Assembly: GCF_014489115.1 (NCBI RefSeq) | Contig: NZ_JACTAH010000001.1 | Coordinates: forward strand, 1,550,001 to 1,614,000 | Direction of reading: 5' to 3' | DNA length: 64,000 nucleotides | DNA from: Thauera sedimentorum | GTDB lineage: Bacteria; Pseudomonadota; Gammaproteobacteria; Burkholderiales; Rhodocyclaceae | Part shown: one piece after another, positions 46,483 to 55,455 of the stretch | Numbering within the stretch: the stretch's first letter is position 1 | Layout: each line of letters starts with the position of its first letter | Notes under the pieces: model-generated | Databases searched by the model: none | Told to the model about the DNA's origin: nothing | The model's input: only the letters and a program-made list of their open reading frames with translations | Translations under genes and position numbers: made by a program

Positions 46483-47249
46483 GCCCGCCACCGCGTCAGC
46501 CGGCGCTCGAGCGGCGCGAGCACCGCCATCTCGATGGTCAGCATCACCGCGACGAAGGCCAGCGTATAGGCCAGGATGCCGGCGATGTCGAAGAGCTGAA
46601 AGAACACCGAGAGCTGGAAGCCCACGCCGTCGCTGCGCCCGAGCAGTTCGACCACCAGCACGATCTTCCAGATCAGCGCGATGCCGTTGCGCGCCGCGGC
46701 CATGATGTAGGGGTAGAGCTGGGGCAGGAAGAACACCAGGAAGCGGCGCAGCGGCGGCACGTGAAAGACCTGCGCCACCTGCAGCAGTTCGCGCCCGGCG
46801 GCGCGCGTGCCTTCGCGCATCACCACCACCACGTTGGGGATCTTGTTCACCGCCACCGCCAAGATGGCCGCGGTCTCGTTGAGCCCGAACCACACGTAGC
46901 ACAGGATGATCACCACCAGCGCCGGCAGGTTGAGGAAGAGGATCAGCCCGCCGTCGAGCAGCTGGTTCACCCGCTCGCGCGCGCCCATCAGCATGCCCAG
47001 AGCGATGCCGGCCGCCATCGCCAGGACGAAAGCCACCGCCACGCGGGTCAGCGTGATGCCAAGATCGGCGAGCAGCGTGCCGTGGGCGAGGTGCTCGCCC
47101 ATGCTCGCCGCCACCGCCCAGGGGGTGGGCAGCACGCGGCTTTCGGTCACCACCGCCACCAGCGCCCAGGCGCCAAGGAAGACCGCCAGCGAGACGCCGC
47201 GCAGCCAGGGCGTCGGAGGGGCAGCGGCAAGTGCGGGCGCGCCGTTCAT
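46479..47249 (-). CDS. ABC permease, nitrate/sulfonate type
   Basis: A 256-aa SsuC/TauC-like importer permease with six helices and the EAA loop around GTRAAGRELLQVAQVFHVPPLRRFLVFFLPQLYPYI. Start ATG 47249, sharing one base with the stop of the binding protein. Works with the adjacent ATPase and binding protein; substrate unknown. Confidence 0.9.
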   Translation of the reverse strand: MNGAPALAAAPPTPWLRGVSLAVFLGAWALVAVVTESRVLPTPWAVAASMGEHLAHGTLLADLGITLTRVAVAFVLAMAAGIALGMLMGARERVNQLLDGGLILFLNLPALVVIILCYVWFGLNETAAILAVAVNKIPNVVVVMREGTRAAGRELLQVAQVFHVPPLRRFLVFFLPQLYPYIMAAARNGIALIWKIVLVVELLGRSDGVGFQLSVFFQLFDIAGILAYTLAFVAVMLTIEMAVLAPLERRLTRWRA

Positions 47250-48250
47250 CACCAGCCCTGCCACACCGTACCGCGCGCCAGCCCGGCGGACTCGCCCACC
47301 AGCACTGCCCCGCCGGTCTCGGCCAGCACGCGGTAGGCGGCGGCGATCGCCGCCTGGTGCTCGGCTGCGCTGCCCGACGGGATGCCGCGGCGAAAGCCGT
47401 CGCGCAGCGCGGCCAGCGTGGCCGCGTCCTTGGCGCCGGTGAGCGGCTGCAGGCGGGTCCATTCGGCGTCGGAGTCGCGCAGCACGGCCTGCGCCGCGCG
47501 CGAGGCGGCGATGAAGCCGCGCACCGCATCCGGCTGCGCGGCGGCGAAGCGCTCGGAGAACACGTAGCCGATCAGCGGCAGGCGCCCCGGCACGCCCAGC
47601 CCGGCGAGCAGGTCCTGCACCTGGATCAGCGGCACCATGCCCTGCGCCTCCAGGCGCGCGGCGTACTGCCAGAAGTTGAGCACCGCATCGAGCTCGCCCT
47701 GCAGGAACTTCTCGTTGAGCAGCGGCGGTGCGGCGTAGGCCGGGCGCGCGCTGTCCTTGAGGTCGCGCCCGGTGCTGCGCAGCGCATGCGCGCGCAGCAG
47801 CAGCCAACTCTTGTCGAGCGCGCTGCCAGCCACGCCGATGCGCTTGCCGGCCAGGTCGGCCAGCGAGCGGATGCCGCCGTCCGGGCGCACCATCACCGCG
47901 CCCGAGGCTTCCGAGTAGGCGACGAAGGTGTAGTCCGCGCCGGCGTCGCGCTGGCGCGAGACCCACAGCCAGTCGGTGACGATCATGTCCACCGCGCCGC
48001 CCTGCAGCGCGATCGCGGTGGCGTCCTTGTTGGCCAGTTCCACCACTTCCAGCGCCACGCCGTGCTTGCGGTCCAGGCCGTGGTGGCGGATCACGTCCAG
48101 CTCCCAGCTCACCGTGCCGAACTTCAGCACGCCCACGCGCAGCTTGGCCGGCTCGGCGGCCGCGGTGGCGCCGACCAGCCCCAACAGCACGCAGGCCAGC
48201 AGCAGGCGCAGCCGGGCGGCGAGCGGGAAGCGGAAGGTCGGGCGAGGCAT
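47249..48250 (-). CDS. NMT1/SsuA-like ABC substrate-binding protein
   Basis: A 333-aa exported binding protein; signal peptide ends at ATAAAE. The body has KLRVGVLKFGTVSWELDVIRHHGLDRKHGVALEVVEL, GGAVDMIVTDWLWVS and the GKRIGVAGSALDKSW hinge typical of the NMT1/sulfonate class. It is the first gene of a seven-gene leftward operon that links an SsuABC-type importer with the Ped-type ABC system, all joined by overlaps. Given the location the ligand may be a PQQ-locus compound such as a metal complex or an alcohol-derived acid; not provable here. Confidence 0.87.
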   Translation of the reverse strand: MPRPTFRFPLAARLRLLLACVLLGLVGATAAAEPAKLRVGVLKFGTVSWELDVIRHHGLDRKHGVALEVVELANKDATAIALQGGAVDMIVTDWLWVSRQRDAGADYTFVAYSEASGAVMVRPDGGIRSLADLAGKRIGVAGSALDKSWLLLRAHALRSTGRDLKDSARPAYAAPPLLNEKFLQGELDAVLNFWQYAARLEAQGMVPLIQVQDLLAGLGVPGRLPLIGYVFSERFAAAQPDAVRGFIAASRAAQAVLRDSDAEWTRLQPLTGAKDAATLAALRDGFRRGIPSGSAAEHQAAIAAAYRVLAETGGAVLVGESAGLARGTVWQGW

Positions 48251-48440
48251 GGGCGAGGTCTCCGGGGGTGGCGAGCGGTCCGCGCTCCATGACGGAGTGG
48301 CCGCATCGTTTGTCGTTGGTCCCAGTGTCCGCAGATGCGCCGCGCGGCGCCTCGTCAAAACCGTCGGCCGCGGCTCATGATTTTCTGTATTCGCCCCACC
48401 CGTACGACGCGTGCCCGGCCGCTCTGCTAACTTGCCGGAC

Positions 48441-49469
48441 ATGGACACCACAGCCCTCTGCGCGCCCTGGGACGAAGGCCTGCTCGACACCGGCGACGGC
48501 CACCGCATCCGCTTCGAACAGAGCGGCAACCCGCTCGGCCTGCCGGTGCTGTCGCTGCACGGCGGCCCGGGCAGTGGCGCACGGCCGCGGCTGCGCACGT
48601 TCTTCGATCCGGCGCGCTATCGCATCGTGCTGTTCGACCAACGCGGCTGCGGGCGCAGCGCGCCGCTGGGACGCATCGAGCACAACACGCTCGCCCACCT
48701 GGTGGCCGACATCGAAGCCCTGCGCCGCCACCTGGGCATCGCGCGCTGGCTGGTGTGCGGCGGCTCCTGGGGTGCCTGCCTGGCGCTGGCCTACGCCACC
48801 GCCCACCGCAACACCTGCCTGGGCCTGCTGCTGCGCAGCGTGTTTCTCGGCACGCGCGAGGAGATCGACTGGTTCTTCCACGGCGCACGGCGCGTGCGGC
48901 CGGCCGCCTGGGAGGCCTTCGCCGCCCCGGCGCCCCCGGCACGGCGTGGCGACCTGCTGGCGTGTTATGCGGAGGCGGTGAATGATCCCGACCCGGCCCG
49001 CGCGCTGACCGCCGCACAGCGCTGGCGCCGCTGGGAGACCGCGCTCGGCCAGCCCGACGCCGCGCCGCCCGACTTGCCGGCAGCCGGCTCGCCCGAAGCC
49101 ACCGCCCTGATCGCCCGCTACCGCGTGCAGGCCCACTACCTGCGCCACGACTGCTTCATTGCCGCCGGCGGCGTGCTCGCCGATGCCGGGCGGCTCGCCG
49201 GCCTGCCGGTCGCACTGGTGCATGGCCGCGCCGACCAGGTGTGCCGGCTGCAGGCCGCCCGCCGGGTGCACGCCGCCCTGCCCGGCAGCCGGCTGTACGA
49301 AGTGCCGGACGCCGGCCACGACCCCTTCGCGCACGGCATGTTTGCCGCACTCTACGAGGCGGCCGCGCACTTTTACGTGCATGGTGACTTTCGCGGCTGG
49401 GACACGGACGACGAAGACGTACCATCAGCTACCGGCACCCCCCGATGCCAGGTTCATGGTTTTCGCTAG
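48441..49469 (+). CDS. pip: Prolyl iminopeptidase
   Basis: A 342-aa alpha/beta hydrolase. Oxyanion motif HGGPGSG, nucleophile elbow GGSWGACLAL, FDQRGCGRS, and the catalytic His near DAGHDPFAHG, all typical of proline iminopeptidase. It removes N-terminal proline from peptides. ATG 48441 is chosen because the protein then begins with the usual family lead. Its place in a PQQ locus invites the idea that it trims released PqqA fragments, but such a role is speculation. It is divergent from the ABC operon. Confidence 0.88.
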   Translation: MDTTALCAPWDEGLLDTGDGHRIRFEQSGNPLGLPVLSLHGGPGSGARPRLRTFFDPARYRIVLFDQRGCGRSAPLGRIEHNTLAHLVADIEALRRHLGIARWLVCGGSWGACLALAYATAHRNTCLGLLLRSVFLGTREEIDWFFHGARRVRPAAWEAFAAPAPPARRGDLLACYAEAVNDPDPARALTAAQRWRRWETALGQPDAAPPDLPAAGSPEATALIARYRVQAHYLRHDCFIAAGGVLADAGRLAGLPVALVHGRADQVCRLQAARRVHAALPGSRLYEVPDAGHDPFAHGMFAALYEAAAHFYVHGDFRGWDTDDEDVPSATGTPRCQVHGFR

Positions 49470-49559
49470 CCCCTTGCCATTCGCTCGTGGACGACCGCCC
49501 TCCCCGCCAAGCGTGACACTGTGCCCACCAAGCATTCAGCCGCACAGGACTCAGCCATC

Positions 49560-51683
49560 ATGAACCGCCGCAAATTCGCCTCCCGATCCCGCCCCGCCCT
49601 CGCCCCGCTCGCCGCCATAGTCGCCGCGCTCGTCCCCACGGCTGCACAGGCCGCCGACCCCGCCCCCACGCTCAGCCCGGTAGTGGTCACCGGCAGCCGC
49701 GCCGAGGCCGAGAGCTTCGAGCAGCCTTTCTCGGTGGACGTGGTCGACATGCAGGCGGTGCAGGCCGGCAACCTCAACGTGAATGCCTCCGAGGCGCTTG
49801 CCGCGGTGCCCGGCCTGGTGGTGCAGAACCGCCAGAACTACGCGCAGGACCTGCAGATCTCGGTACGCGGCTTCGGCGCGCGCGCGGCCTTCGGGGTGCG
49901 CGGGGTCAAGCTGATCGCCGACGGCATCCCGGCCAGCAACCCGGACGGCCAGGGCCAGGCCGCCACCTTCAACCTCGACACCGCCGAGCGTATAGAGGTA
50001 CTGCGCGGCCCGATCGCCACGGTGTACGGCAACCACTCCGGCGGCGTCATCCAGCTGTTCTCGCGCGACGGCGCGGGCGACCCGCAGGTGCATGGCGGCG
50101 CCATCGCCGGCGCCTGGGGCACGCGCAAGTATTCGCTGGGTGCGGAAGGCGAAACCGGCGGCGTCGGCTACCTGGTGAATGGCTCACGCTTCACCACCGA
50201 CGGCTACCGCGAGCACAGCGCCGCCACCCGCGACCAGGCCTTCGCCAAGGTGAACCTCAAGCCCAACGCCGACGGCAAGCTCACCCTGGTGGTCAGCGGC
50301 CTGCGCCAGCGCGACACCGAGGACCCGCTCGGCCTCACCTGGGACACCTACAAGCGCGACCCGCGCGCAGTGGAGGACCCCGCGCTCAACTTCAACACCC
50401 GCAAGCACATCGACCACAAGCAGGCCGGCGCCACCTGGGACCAGCGCTTCGGCAGCGGCCGCCTGCAACTGGTGGCTTACGGCGGCACGCGCGCGGTCAC
50501 CCAGTACCAGTCCATCCCCACCTTCGTGCAGGCCAATCCGCGCCACTCCGGCGGCGTGGTGAACTTCGACCGCGAATTCCATGGCCTGGGCGCGCGCTGG
50601 ATCCAGGTCTTCGGCCTGGGCGGCGGCGCGCTCACCGTCACCGGCGGGGTCGACTACGACCGCTCGCAGGACGACCGCCGCGGCTACGAGAACTTCGTCG
50701 GCGCCACGCTGGGCGTCAAGGGCGCGCTGCGCCGCGACGAGACCGACACCGTCACCAGCGTCGACCCCTATGTGCAGGCGAGCTGGGAGACCGGCGACTG
50801 GACCGTGCAGGCCGGCCTGCGCCACAGCCGGGTCAAGTTCGAGGTGGACGACGACTACATCACCGGCACCAACCCGGACGACAGCGGCAGCCTGCGCTTC
50901 AGCGAAACCACCCCGGCCTTCGGCATCGCCTGGCGGCCGATGGAAACCCTGAGCCTGTACGCCAGCGCCGCGCGCGGCTTCGAGACCCCGACGATGAACG
51001 AGCTGTCCTACTCCGGCCTCACCGGCACCGACGGCTTCAACTTCGACCTCAAGCCCTCGCGCAGCACCCAGTACGAAATCGGCGCCAAGGCCTTCATCGG
51101 CGACGGCACCACGCTCAACGCCGCGCTCTTCCACATCCGCAGCACCGACGAGCTGGTCGTGCTAGCCAGCGGCGGCGGGCGCACCGTGTTCCAGAACGCC
51201 GCCCGCACCCGGCGCGACGGCATCGAACTCGCGCTCGACAGCGAATTCACCAGCCAGTGGCGTGGCAAGCTCGTCCTCACCCACCTGCGCGCCATCTACG
51301 ACAGCAGCTTCGACAGCCGTGGTGAAACCATCGAGTCCGGCAACCGCCTGCCTGGCATCCCCGCCACCAGCGCCTACGCCGAACTCGCCTGGACCCCGCG
51401 CACCGGCCTCACCCTGGCGGCTGAGGCGCTCTACCGCAGCAAGGTGTACGTGGAAGACACCAACACCGAACGCACCGCACCCGCGCACACCCTTGTCAAC
51501 CTGCGCCTGAACGCCGAACGCCGCTACGGCAACTGGACCCTGGCCGGCCTGCTGCGCCTGGACAACCTCTTCGACCGCGAGCACATCGCCTCGGTCATCG
51601 TCGGCGACGGCAACGGCCGCTACTACGAACCCGGCCCCGAGCGCAGCTGGTACGCCGGCGCACGGCTGAGCTACCACTTCTAG
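49560..51683 (+). CDS. TonB-dependent receptor (YncD/PqqU-like)
   Basis: A 707-aa outer-membrane receptor; ATG 49560 opens a signal peptide ending at AAQAAD, then the TonB-box-like TLSPVVVTGSR. Plug features: VRGFGARAAFGVRGVKLIADGIPASNPDGQGQ, RIEVLRGPIATVYGNHSGGVIQLFSRDG. Barrel ends in SYHF. The plug sequence resembles the FecA-like/YncD family, and E. coli YncD (PqqU) imports PQQ, which would suit this locus; the likeness is by eye only. Directly followed by the DUF302 gene. Confidence 0.87.
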   Translation: MNRRKFASRSRPALAPLAAIVAALVPTAAQAADPAPTLSPVVVTGSRAEAESFEQPFSVDVVDMQAVQAGNLNVNASEALAAVPGLVVQNRQNYAQDLQISVRGFGARAAFGVRGVKLIADGIPASNPDGQGQAATFNLDTAERIEVLRGPIATVYGNHSGGVIQLFSRDGAGDPQVHGGAIAGAWGTRKYSLGAEGETGGVGYLVNGSRFTTDGYREHSAATRDQAFAKVNLKPNADGKLTLVVSGLRQRDTEDPLGLTWDTYKRDPRAVEDPALNFNTRKHIDHKQAGATWDQRFGSGRLQLVAYGGTRAVTQYQSIPTFVQANPRHSGGVVNFDREFHGLGARWIQVFGLGGGALTVTGGVDYDRSQDDRRGYENFVGATLGVKGALRRDETDTVTSVDPYVQASWETGDWTVQAGLRHSRVKFEVDDDYITGTNPDDSGSLRFSETTPAFGIAWRPMETLSLYASAARGFETPTMNELSYSGLTGTDGFNFDLKPSRSTQYEIGAKAFIGDGTTLNAALFHIRSTDELVVLASGGGRTVFQNAARTRRDGIELALDSEFTSQWRGKLVLTHLRAIYDSSFDSRGETIESGNRLPGIPATSAYAELAWTPRTGLTLAAEALYRSKVYVEDTNTERTAPAHTLVNLRLNAERRYGNWTLAGLLRLDNLFDREHIASVIVGDGNGRYYEPGPERSWYAGARLSYHF

Positions 51684-51690
51684 CCAAGCG

Positions 51691-52179
51691 ATGCTGAAGC
51701 ACGCCGCCCGCCCACTGCGCCACCTCACCGCCGCCGCCCTGCTCGCCGCCTGCGGCGTGGCGGCCCAGGCGCAGGCGCAGATCGTCGAGCACGTGCTCCA
51801 CCCCACCGACTTCGCCAGCGCCCGCACCGCGCTGGAAGACAGCATCGCCGCCGAAGGCCTCGCCCCGCCCACGGTCAGCGAATTCGGCAACATGCTCCAA
51901 CGCACCGCCCCCACCCTCGGCCACCCGGCAGACACCTACCGCGAGGCGGTCATCTTCACCTTCTGCAGCGCCCACGTCGCCGGTCGCATGACCGCCGAAA
52001 CCCCGCGCCACATCGCGCTGTGTCCGCTCAGCATGGCGCTCTACACACTGCCTGCAGAGCCCCGCCGGGTGCATCTCACTTACCGCTTGCCGGCCACCGC
52101 CACGCCAGGCGGCGAACTGGCCGAAGCCCTGCTCGCACGCATCGCGCGGCGCACCGCCGACACCCTCGGTCTGCACTGA
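51691..52179 (+). CDS. Exported DUF302 protein
   Basis: A 162-aa periplasmic protein with signal peptide (TAAALLAACGVAAQAQA). The body fits DUF302 (HPTDFASARTALEDSIAAEGL, VIFTFCSAHVAGRMTAETPRHIALCPLSMALY, HLTYRL). DUF302 proteins are often near redox or sulphur genes and bind small ligands; function unknown. It begins 7 bases after the TonB receptor stop and is probably co-transcribed. It is the last chromosomal-style gene before the integron array. Confidence 0.82.
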   Translation: MLKHAARPLRHLTAAALLAACGVAAQAQAQIVEHVLHPTDFASARTALEDSIAAEGLAPPTVSEFGNMLQRTAPTLGHPADTYREAVIFTFCSAHVAGRMTAETPRHIALCPLSMALYTLPAEPRRVHLTYRLPATATPGGELAEALLARIARRTADTLGLH

Positions 52180-52380
52180 TCCGCTAGACGACCACCTCAC
52201 ATGTCTGCGGGATGGATGAATCCCGTTCGGATGTTGTATTGTTCATGCCATTCGAGATCGGCGTTTCGCAGGCAGTAGAACGATACCGAACGCGATAGGC
52301 GTCACAAAGGGTTCAACCCCGTACGCCGTGTCTCGTTAAATCCACTACTTGTGCAAGATTGAGGTGTTATCCGACATGAC

Positions 52381-52426
52381 GCATAACGCCTTTACGCCGT
52401 CACTTGTCGTCTACTAAACGTTGGGG
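52381..52426 (+). repeat. attC-like site 1 (left border of array)
   Basis: GCATAAC to GTTGGGG, 46 bases. Short for attC and with a weak palindrome; could be a remnant of attI or of a lost cassette. Confidence 0.45.
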
Positions 52427-52433
52427 GGCTTGA

Positions 52434-52730
52434 ATGCATAGCGCCGCGAAGAAAGTTGCAAAGTGGTACGGGGCTTGGGCTCTTGCGCTGCTCGCAATCG
52501 CCGCTCTCGGCAACTCCTTCAGTGGTCACGGCGAGTACGGCGTTTCCACCCATCTCTGGCTTACGATCACCGGCCTCCCACTCTCTCTTCTCTCGTGGCA
52601 CGTCCAGAACGGCACCGTCCTGGGCGTTCTGGTCGCCGGTCTCATTGGCACAGCGCAATGGACTGCTGTCGCCGAGGCTAATGCCCGCTGGGAAGCATGG
52701 CGCCAAACACGAGAGGTGAAAAACCAATGA
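52434..52730 (+). CDS. Cassette protein, small membrane protein
   Basis: A 98-aa protein with three short hydrophobic segments (about 11-29, 39-57 and 60-78) and a hydrophilic C-terminal helix (ARWEAWRQTREVKNQ). No family recognised. The start, 8 bases after the attC-like core, is typical of a gene translated from a cassette leader. Membrane localisation is likely; function unknown. Confidence 0.7.
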   Translation: MHSAAKKVAKWYGAWALALLAIAALGNSFSGHGEYGVSTHLWLTITGLPLSLLSWHVQNGTVLGVLVAGLIGTAQWTAVAEANARWEAWRQTREVKNQ

Positions 52731-52746
52731 TTTTTCTTGGCCTGCC

Positions 52747-52812
52747 CCCCAACCCAGCAGTCGAGCGGACCTGCGCAAAAAGCCGCGCTGTCCGCTCACT
52801 TCTACGTTAGAG
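52747..52812 (+). repeat. attC site 2
   Basis: CCCCAAC to GTTAGAG, 66 bases, with the inner palindrome GCGGACCTGCGC/GCGCTGTCCGC. Confidence 0.75.
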
Positions 52813-52816
52813 CGCT

Positions 52817-53149
52817 ATGGTTCTTCGCTACGCATTAGCCGGAGCAATCAGCGGATACCAAAGGCTCCTGTCTCCGCATAAAGGGTTTCGGTGTGCGCAT
52901 CGTGCGCTTCATGGCGGCTGGTCTTGTTCTGAGTTTGGCCGCCGCGCAGTGCTTCGCTTCGGTGTGCTGCGGTTCCTGCTTCTTCAGCGCAGACGGTTTG
53001 TTCGTTGTGCTAGTGCGTACGCTGTGCTTCAGAACCACGCAGCTGAGCCCGAGACAGAATACAAAGACTTTCCGTGGAAACAGTGTCTCAAGAGCAAGGA
53101 GTTCGATTGTGCAGCTACTGGCTGTTGTTTCTGCTTTCCGTGGTGGTAA
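52817..53149 (+). CDS. YidD-like membrane protein insertion factor in a cassette
   Basis: A 110-aa protein. ISGYQRLLSPHKGFRCAHRALHGGWSCSEFGRRAV matches the core of YidD, the small helper of the YidC insertase, including the SP and Cys-Ser pattern. The C-terminal part (KSKEFDCAATGCCFCFPWW) is Cys- and Trp-rich and is not part of the standard family. An isolated yidD in an integron cassette is seen occasionally; what it gains from extra YidD is unknown. Start ATG 52817. Confidence 0.7.
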   Translation: MVLRYALAGAISGYQRLLSPHKGFRCAHRALHGGWSCSEFGRRAVLRFGVLRFLLLQRRRFVRCASAYAVLQNHAAEPETEYKDFPWKQCLKSKEFDCAATGCCFCFPWW

Positions 53150-53158
53150 TACACCGCG

Positions 53159-53230
53159 CTCTAACCCGCCGCTCCAGAGGGACGCTACGCCGGCAAGCCG
53201 GCTTCGCGCCCCTGAGCTAGCACGTTAGAG
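53159..53230 (+). repeat. attC site 3
   Basis: CTCTAAC to GTTAGAG, 72 bases, with inner palindrome around GCCGGCAAGCCGGC. Confidence 0.8.
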
Positions 53231-53243
53231 CTTTCTGACTGCT

Positions 53244-53849
53244 ATGCCAACATTTCCAACGATGACAAATACCGACTGGCTGACACTTGCTCTTGTCCTC
53301 ATCACAGCGTTCTATGCTTGGGCGACACTCCAAATCCTTCGTGCAAACCAAGCCATGGTTTCAACGATGAGAGAACAACAAAACGCTGCAATGCGCCCAT
53401 ACATACTCGTATCAACGAGCGTTAGAACAGGGACACAGCTTTTATATCTTTCTATCAAAAACGTGGGAAAAACAGCAGCTCTGAACTTGAAGCTATCCCT
53501 AGACAAAAGCTTTTACCAACTTGGCGAGAAACGTGAGGAGCGCAATATTGCCAACAGCGCTGCGTTTTCGCGTGCCATCGATAGCTTGCCACCCGACGGG
53601 CAACTCCTTTTTCTGTTGGGTAATGGGCCTACGCTTTACGGTGGCTCGAATACTGAAGAACTCTCTCCACTGCAATTTCAAGTTACCGCCAATTACACAT
53701 CAGGCTCCGAGCCAATATCAGAGACTTCGATTGTTGATCTCCGTCCATACATCAACACAGACGTTCCGCATGACCCCATCGTCGAAGAACTCGGAAAGCT
53801 GCGTGAAGAATTCAAGAAGCTGTCCAAGGCACTGGAGAAAGCGCTCTAA
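53244..53849 (+). CDS. Cassette protein, membrane-anchored
   Basis: A 201-aa protein: one N-terminal helix (LTLALVLITAFYAWATLQIL), then a beta-rich soluble domain (RPYILVSTSVRTGTQLLYLSIKNVGKTAALNLKLSL, an Ig-like pattern) and a C-terminal helix with heptads (IVEELGKLREEFKKLSKALEKAL). No family name given. The stop lies inside the left box of the next attC. Confidence 0.75.
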   Translation: MPTFPTMTNTDWLTLALVLITAFYAWATLQILRANQAMVSTMREQQNAAMRPYILVSTSVRTGTQLLYLSIKNVGKTAALNLKLSLDKSFYQLGEKREERNIANSAAFSRAIDSLPPDGQLLFLLGNGPTLYGGSNTEELSPLQFQVTANYTSGSEPISETSIVDLRPYINTDVPHDPIVEELGKLREEFKKLSKALEKAL

Positions 53850-53930
53850 CATGGCACTCAACCTCGCTCCCTTCGGTCGCTGGACGCTGCGCGATAAAGC
53901 CGCGCAGCGCCGGTTAGCTCTACGTTAGGC
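53844..53930 (+). repeat. attC site 4 (common 87-bp type)
   Basis: CTCTAAC to GTTAGGC. Nearly identical copies occur at 58750 and 59694. The centre GCTGCGCGATAAAGCCGCGCAGC forms the hairpin. Confidence 0.92.
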
Positions 53931-53934
53931 ATCT

Positions 53935-54360
53935 ATGAGTTGCATGCTCCGAGCTGGTGGTGAAAATTTCAACGTAGATGGCTTCATCGCCAGCGTTCCG
54001 CTCCCCATTGATTCCCTATGGCGCAAGGGTGAGAGGCGCTTTCCGAACAGCACTAAAAATGAAAAAATCAATGAAACCTCGGGTATTCGAATCGTGGCCA
54101 GTGAAGCCAGCTTCTCCCAATTTCAGCGGCAAATCGAAGATGTAATTTCGTTCCTCCAAGCTAACCTTGAAAACGTAAAGCGCCTGAGTTCGTTCCCTGG
54201 GGTTGAGTGGTTGGCTCTTGATTTCGGGGCTGAAATATATCCGCCGGGTTGGTCCTCATTCACATTTCCGCCTGAATTGTTGTTTTTGTCAGGTCAGGCT
54301 GGCGTCTCTCTGTGTCTGTCGGTGTACCCAACCGAAAACGAGGTAGAAGCCGATGCCTAA
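53935..54360 (+). CDS. Cassette protein of unknown function
   Basis: A 141-aa soluble protein, ATG 53935 just after the attC core. It has a central helix (SQFQRQIEDVISFLQANLENVKRLSS) and a strand-rich end (WLALDFGAEIYPPGWSSFTFPPELLFLSGQAGVSLCLSVYP), suggesting an alpha/beta fold. No family recognised with confidence; it could be one of the DUF4279-like cassette proteins. Confidence 0.7.
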   Translation: MSCMLRAGGENFNVDGFIASVPLPIDSLWRKGERRFPNSTKNEKINETSGIRIVASEASFSQFQRQIEDVISFLQANLENVKRLSSFPGVEWLALDFGAEIYPPGWSSFTFPPELLFLSGQAGVSLCLSVYPTENEVEADA

Positions 54361-54444
54361 CATTCCGGTCAAGGTCGCTCCCTCCGGTCGCTGGACGCTG
54401 CGCGATAAAGCTCCGCGCAGCGCCCCTTACCTAAAACGTTGGGC
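54355..54444 (+). repeat. attC site 5
   Basis: GCCTAAC to GTTGGGC, 90 bases; shares the CGCTGGACGCTGCGCGATAA centre with the 87-bp type. Confidence 0.9.
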
Positions 54445-54450
54445 CCCTAG

Positions 54451-54942
54451 ATGAAAGCCCTTGCATTTGTGGCCGTTGTTGCCGCGCTAATTGTCGCGGG
54501 AGTGCTGATGCTCAAGAGTAGGTCCGCCAAGGCGGCACAACCCAATGCAGCAGGTTTCCCGCCAGAGGTCGTCAAACGCATCGAGCAGGAACGTATAGCA
54601 CGTCAGCAAGTGCAAGCTGCTGACCCAGAATTCTTTGCCGCCGTGTCGAAGCTGATGTTTGAGCACGATCCAATTTCAATCAACTTTGGCGAAAACACTG
54701 ACGAATATGAGGCCGAGGCGGGGAGCGTACTTCCGCGGCTAAAGAGTTGTGCGTCCGCCGACGATGTAACCACCATTGTTCACGAGGAGTTTCAACGCTG
54801 GTTTGGCAAAGACACTGCCGGCGACCGCAGTCATTACGCCAGCCTTGCAAAAGACATCTGGGGTCTCTGGCAGCGCCGGGGGCCCAACCCTGCGGTCGAG
54901 GGGACGCTGCGCGATAAAGCCGCGCAGCGCCCCTCACCTTGA
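54451..54942 (+). CDS. Cassette protein, membrane-anchored
   Basis: A 163-aa protein with an N-terminal membrane anchor (ALAFVAVVAALIVAGVLML) and a helical soluble part (FGENTDEYEAEAGSVLPRLKSCASADDVTTIVHEEFQRWF). The last 20 residues (RGPNPAVEGTLRDKAAQRPSP) are read from the attC site, so the C-terminus is set by the recombination site itself. Function unknown. Confidence 0.72.
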   Translation: MKALAFVAVVAALIVAGVLMLKSRSAKAAQPNAAGFPPEVVKRIEQERIARQQVQAADPEFFAAVSKLMFEHDPISINFGENTDEYEAEAGSVLPRLKSCASADDVTTIVHEEFQRWFGKDTAGDRSHYASLAKDIWGLWQRRGPNPAVEGTLRDKAAQRPSP

Positions 54943-54951
54943 ACGTTAGGG
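54882..54951 (+). repeat. attC site 6
   Basis: GCCCAAC to GTTAGGG, 70 bases; the preceding gene reads into it. Same GGACGCTGCGCGATAAAGCC centre as the 87-bp type. Confidence 0.88.
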
Positions 54952-54954
54952 CAC

Positions 54955-55359
54955 ATGAGCCTCGACTACTTCACCTCTCGTCTCGCACCGGTCGCATCCG
55001 TCGCGTACCAACGCAAGTTCGGCGTTTCCGGAACGGCCGCCGAATACATCATCGCCAGCGAGTTACTTCAGGGTGCATGGGAGTGCATCGAAAGATTGGA
55101 AGGGCACTTCCCGCAAGCCGCAGCGCTCAATGGCCAAGCTCAGTCCTTTGGCGCGCCAGTGAAAGCTGAGTTGCGTTGCATTGGCGACTTGTTGCGCTCG
55201 CCAGAGTCGCAAGATCTGGAGATATTGTCCTGGGCTGCACTACTGCAAAATCCAACATGGCAGAAACTGTCGTTACATGCACGTTTTGCGCTATCGGCAC
55301 TCGGCTTCGACCTTACTGCATGGGAGCAATCTGAGGTTGGAGAGTACCGTGTGCCCTAA
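54955..55359 (+). CDS. Cassette protein of unknown function
   Basis: A 134-aa mostly helical soluble protein (ASELLQGAWECIERLEG, LRCIGDLLRSPESQDLEILSWAALL). ATG 54955 is 3 bases after the attC core. No family recognised. Ends with the stop in the left box of the next attC. Confidence 0.7.
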   Translation: MSLDYFTSRLAPVASVAYQRKFGVSGTAAEYIIASELLQGAWECIERLEGHFPQAAALNGQAQSFGAPVKAELRCIGDLLRSPESQDLEILSWAALLQNPTWQKLSLHARFALSALGFDLTAWEQSEVGEYRVP

Positions 55360-55452
55360 CCATCGCTTCGAGAGGGACCGCCTGCAAGCTGCGCTTGCAG
55401 GTACCCTCCGCGGCTTCGCCGCTCCGGCGGCCCCTCAAGCTAAACGTTAGCC
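55354..55452 (+). repeat. attC site 7
   Basis: CCCTAAC to GTTAGCC, 99 bases, with nested palindromes CTGCAAGC/GCTTGCAG and CCGCGGCTTCGCCGC. Confidence 0.85.
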
Positions 55453-55455
55453 ACC

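Noticed and set aside
52180..52380. attI site with integrase promoter
   Set aside because: No integrase gene or clear attI core is visible; only a weak attC-like border at 52381.
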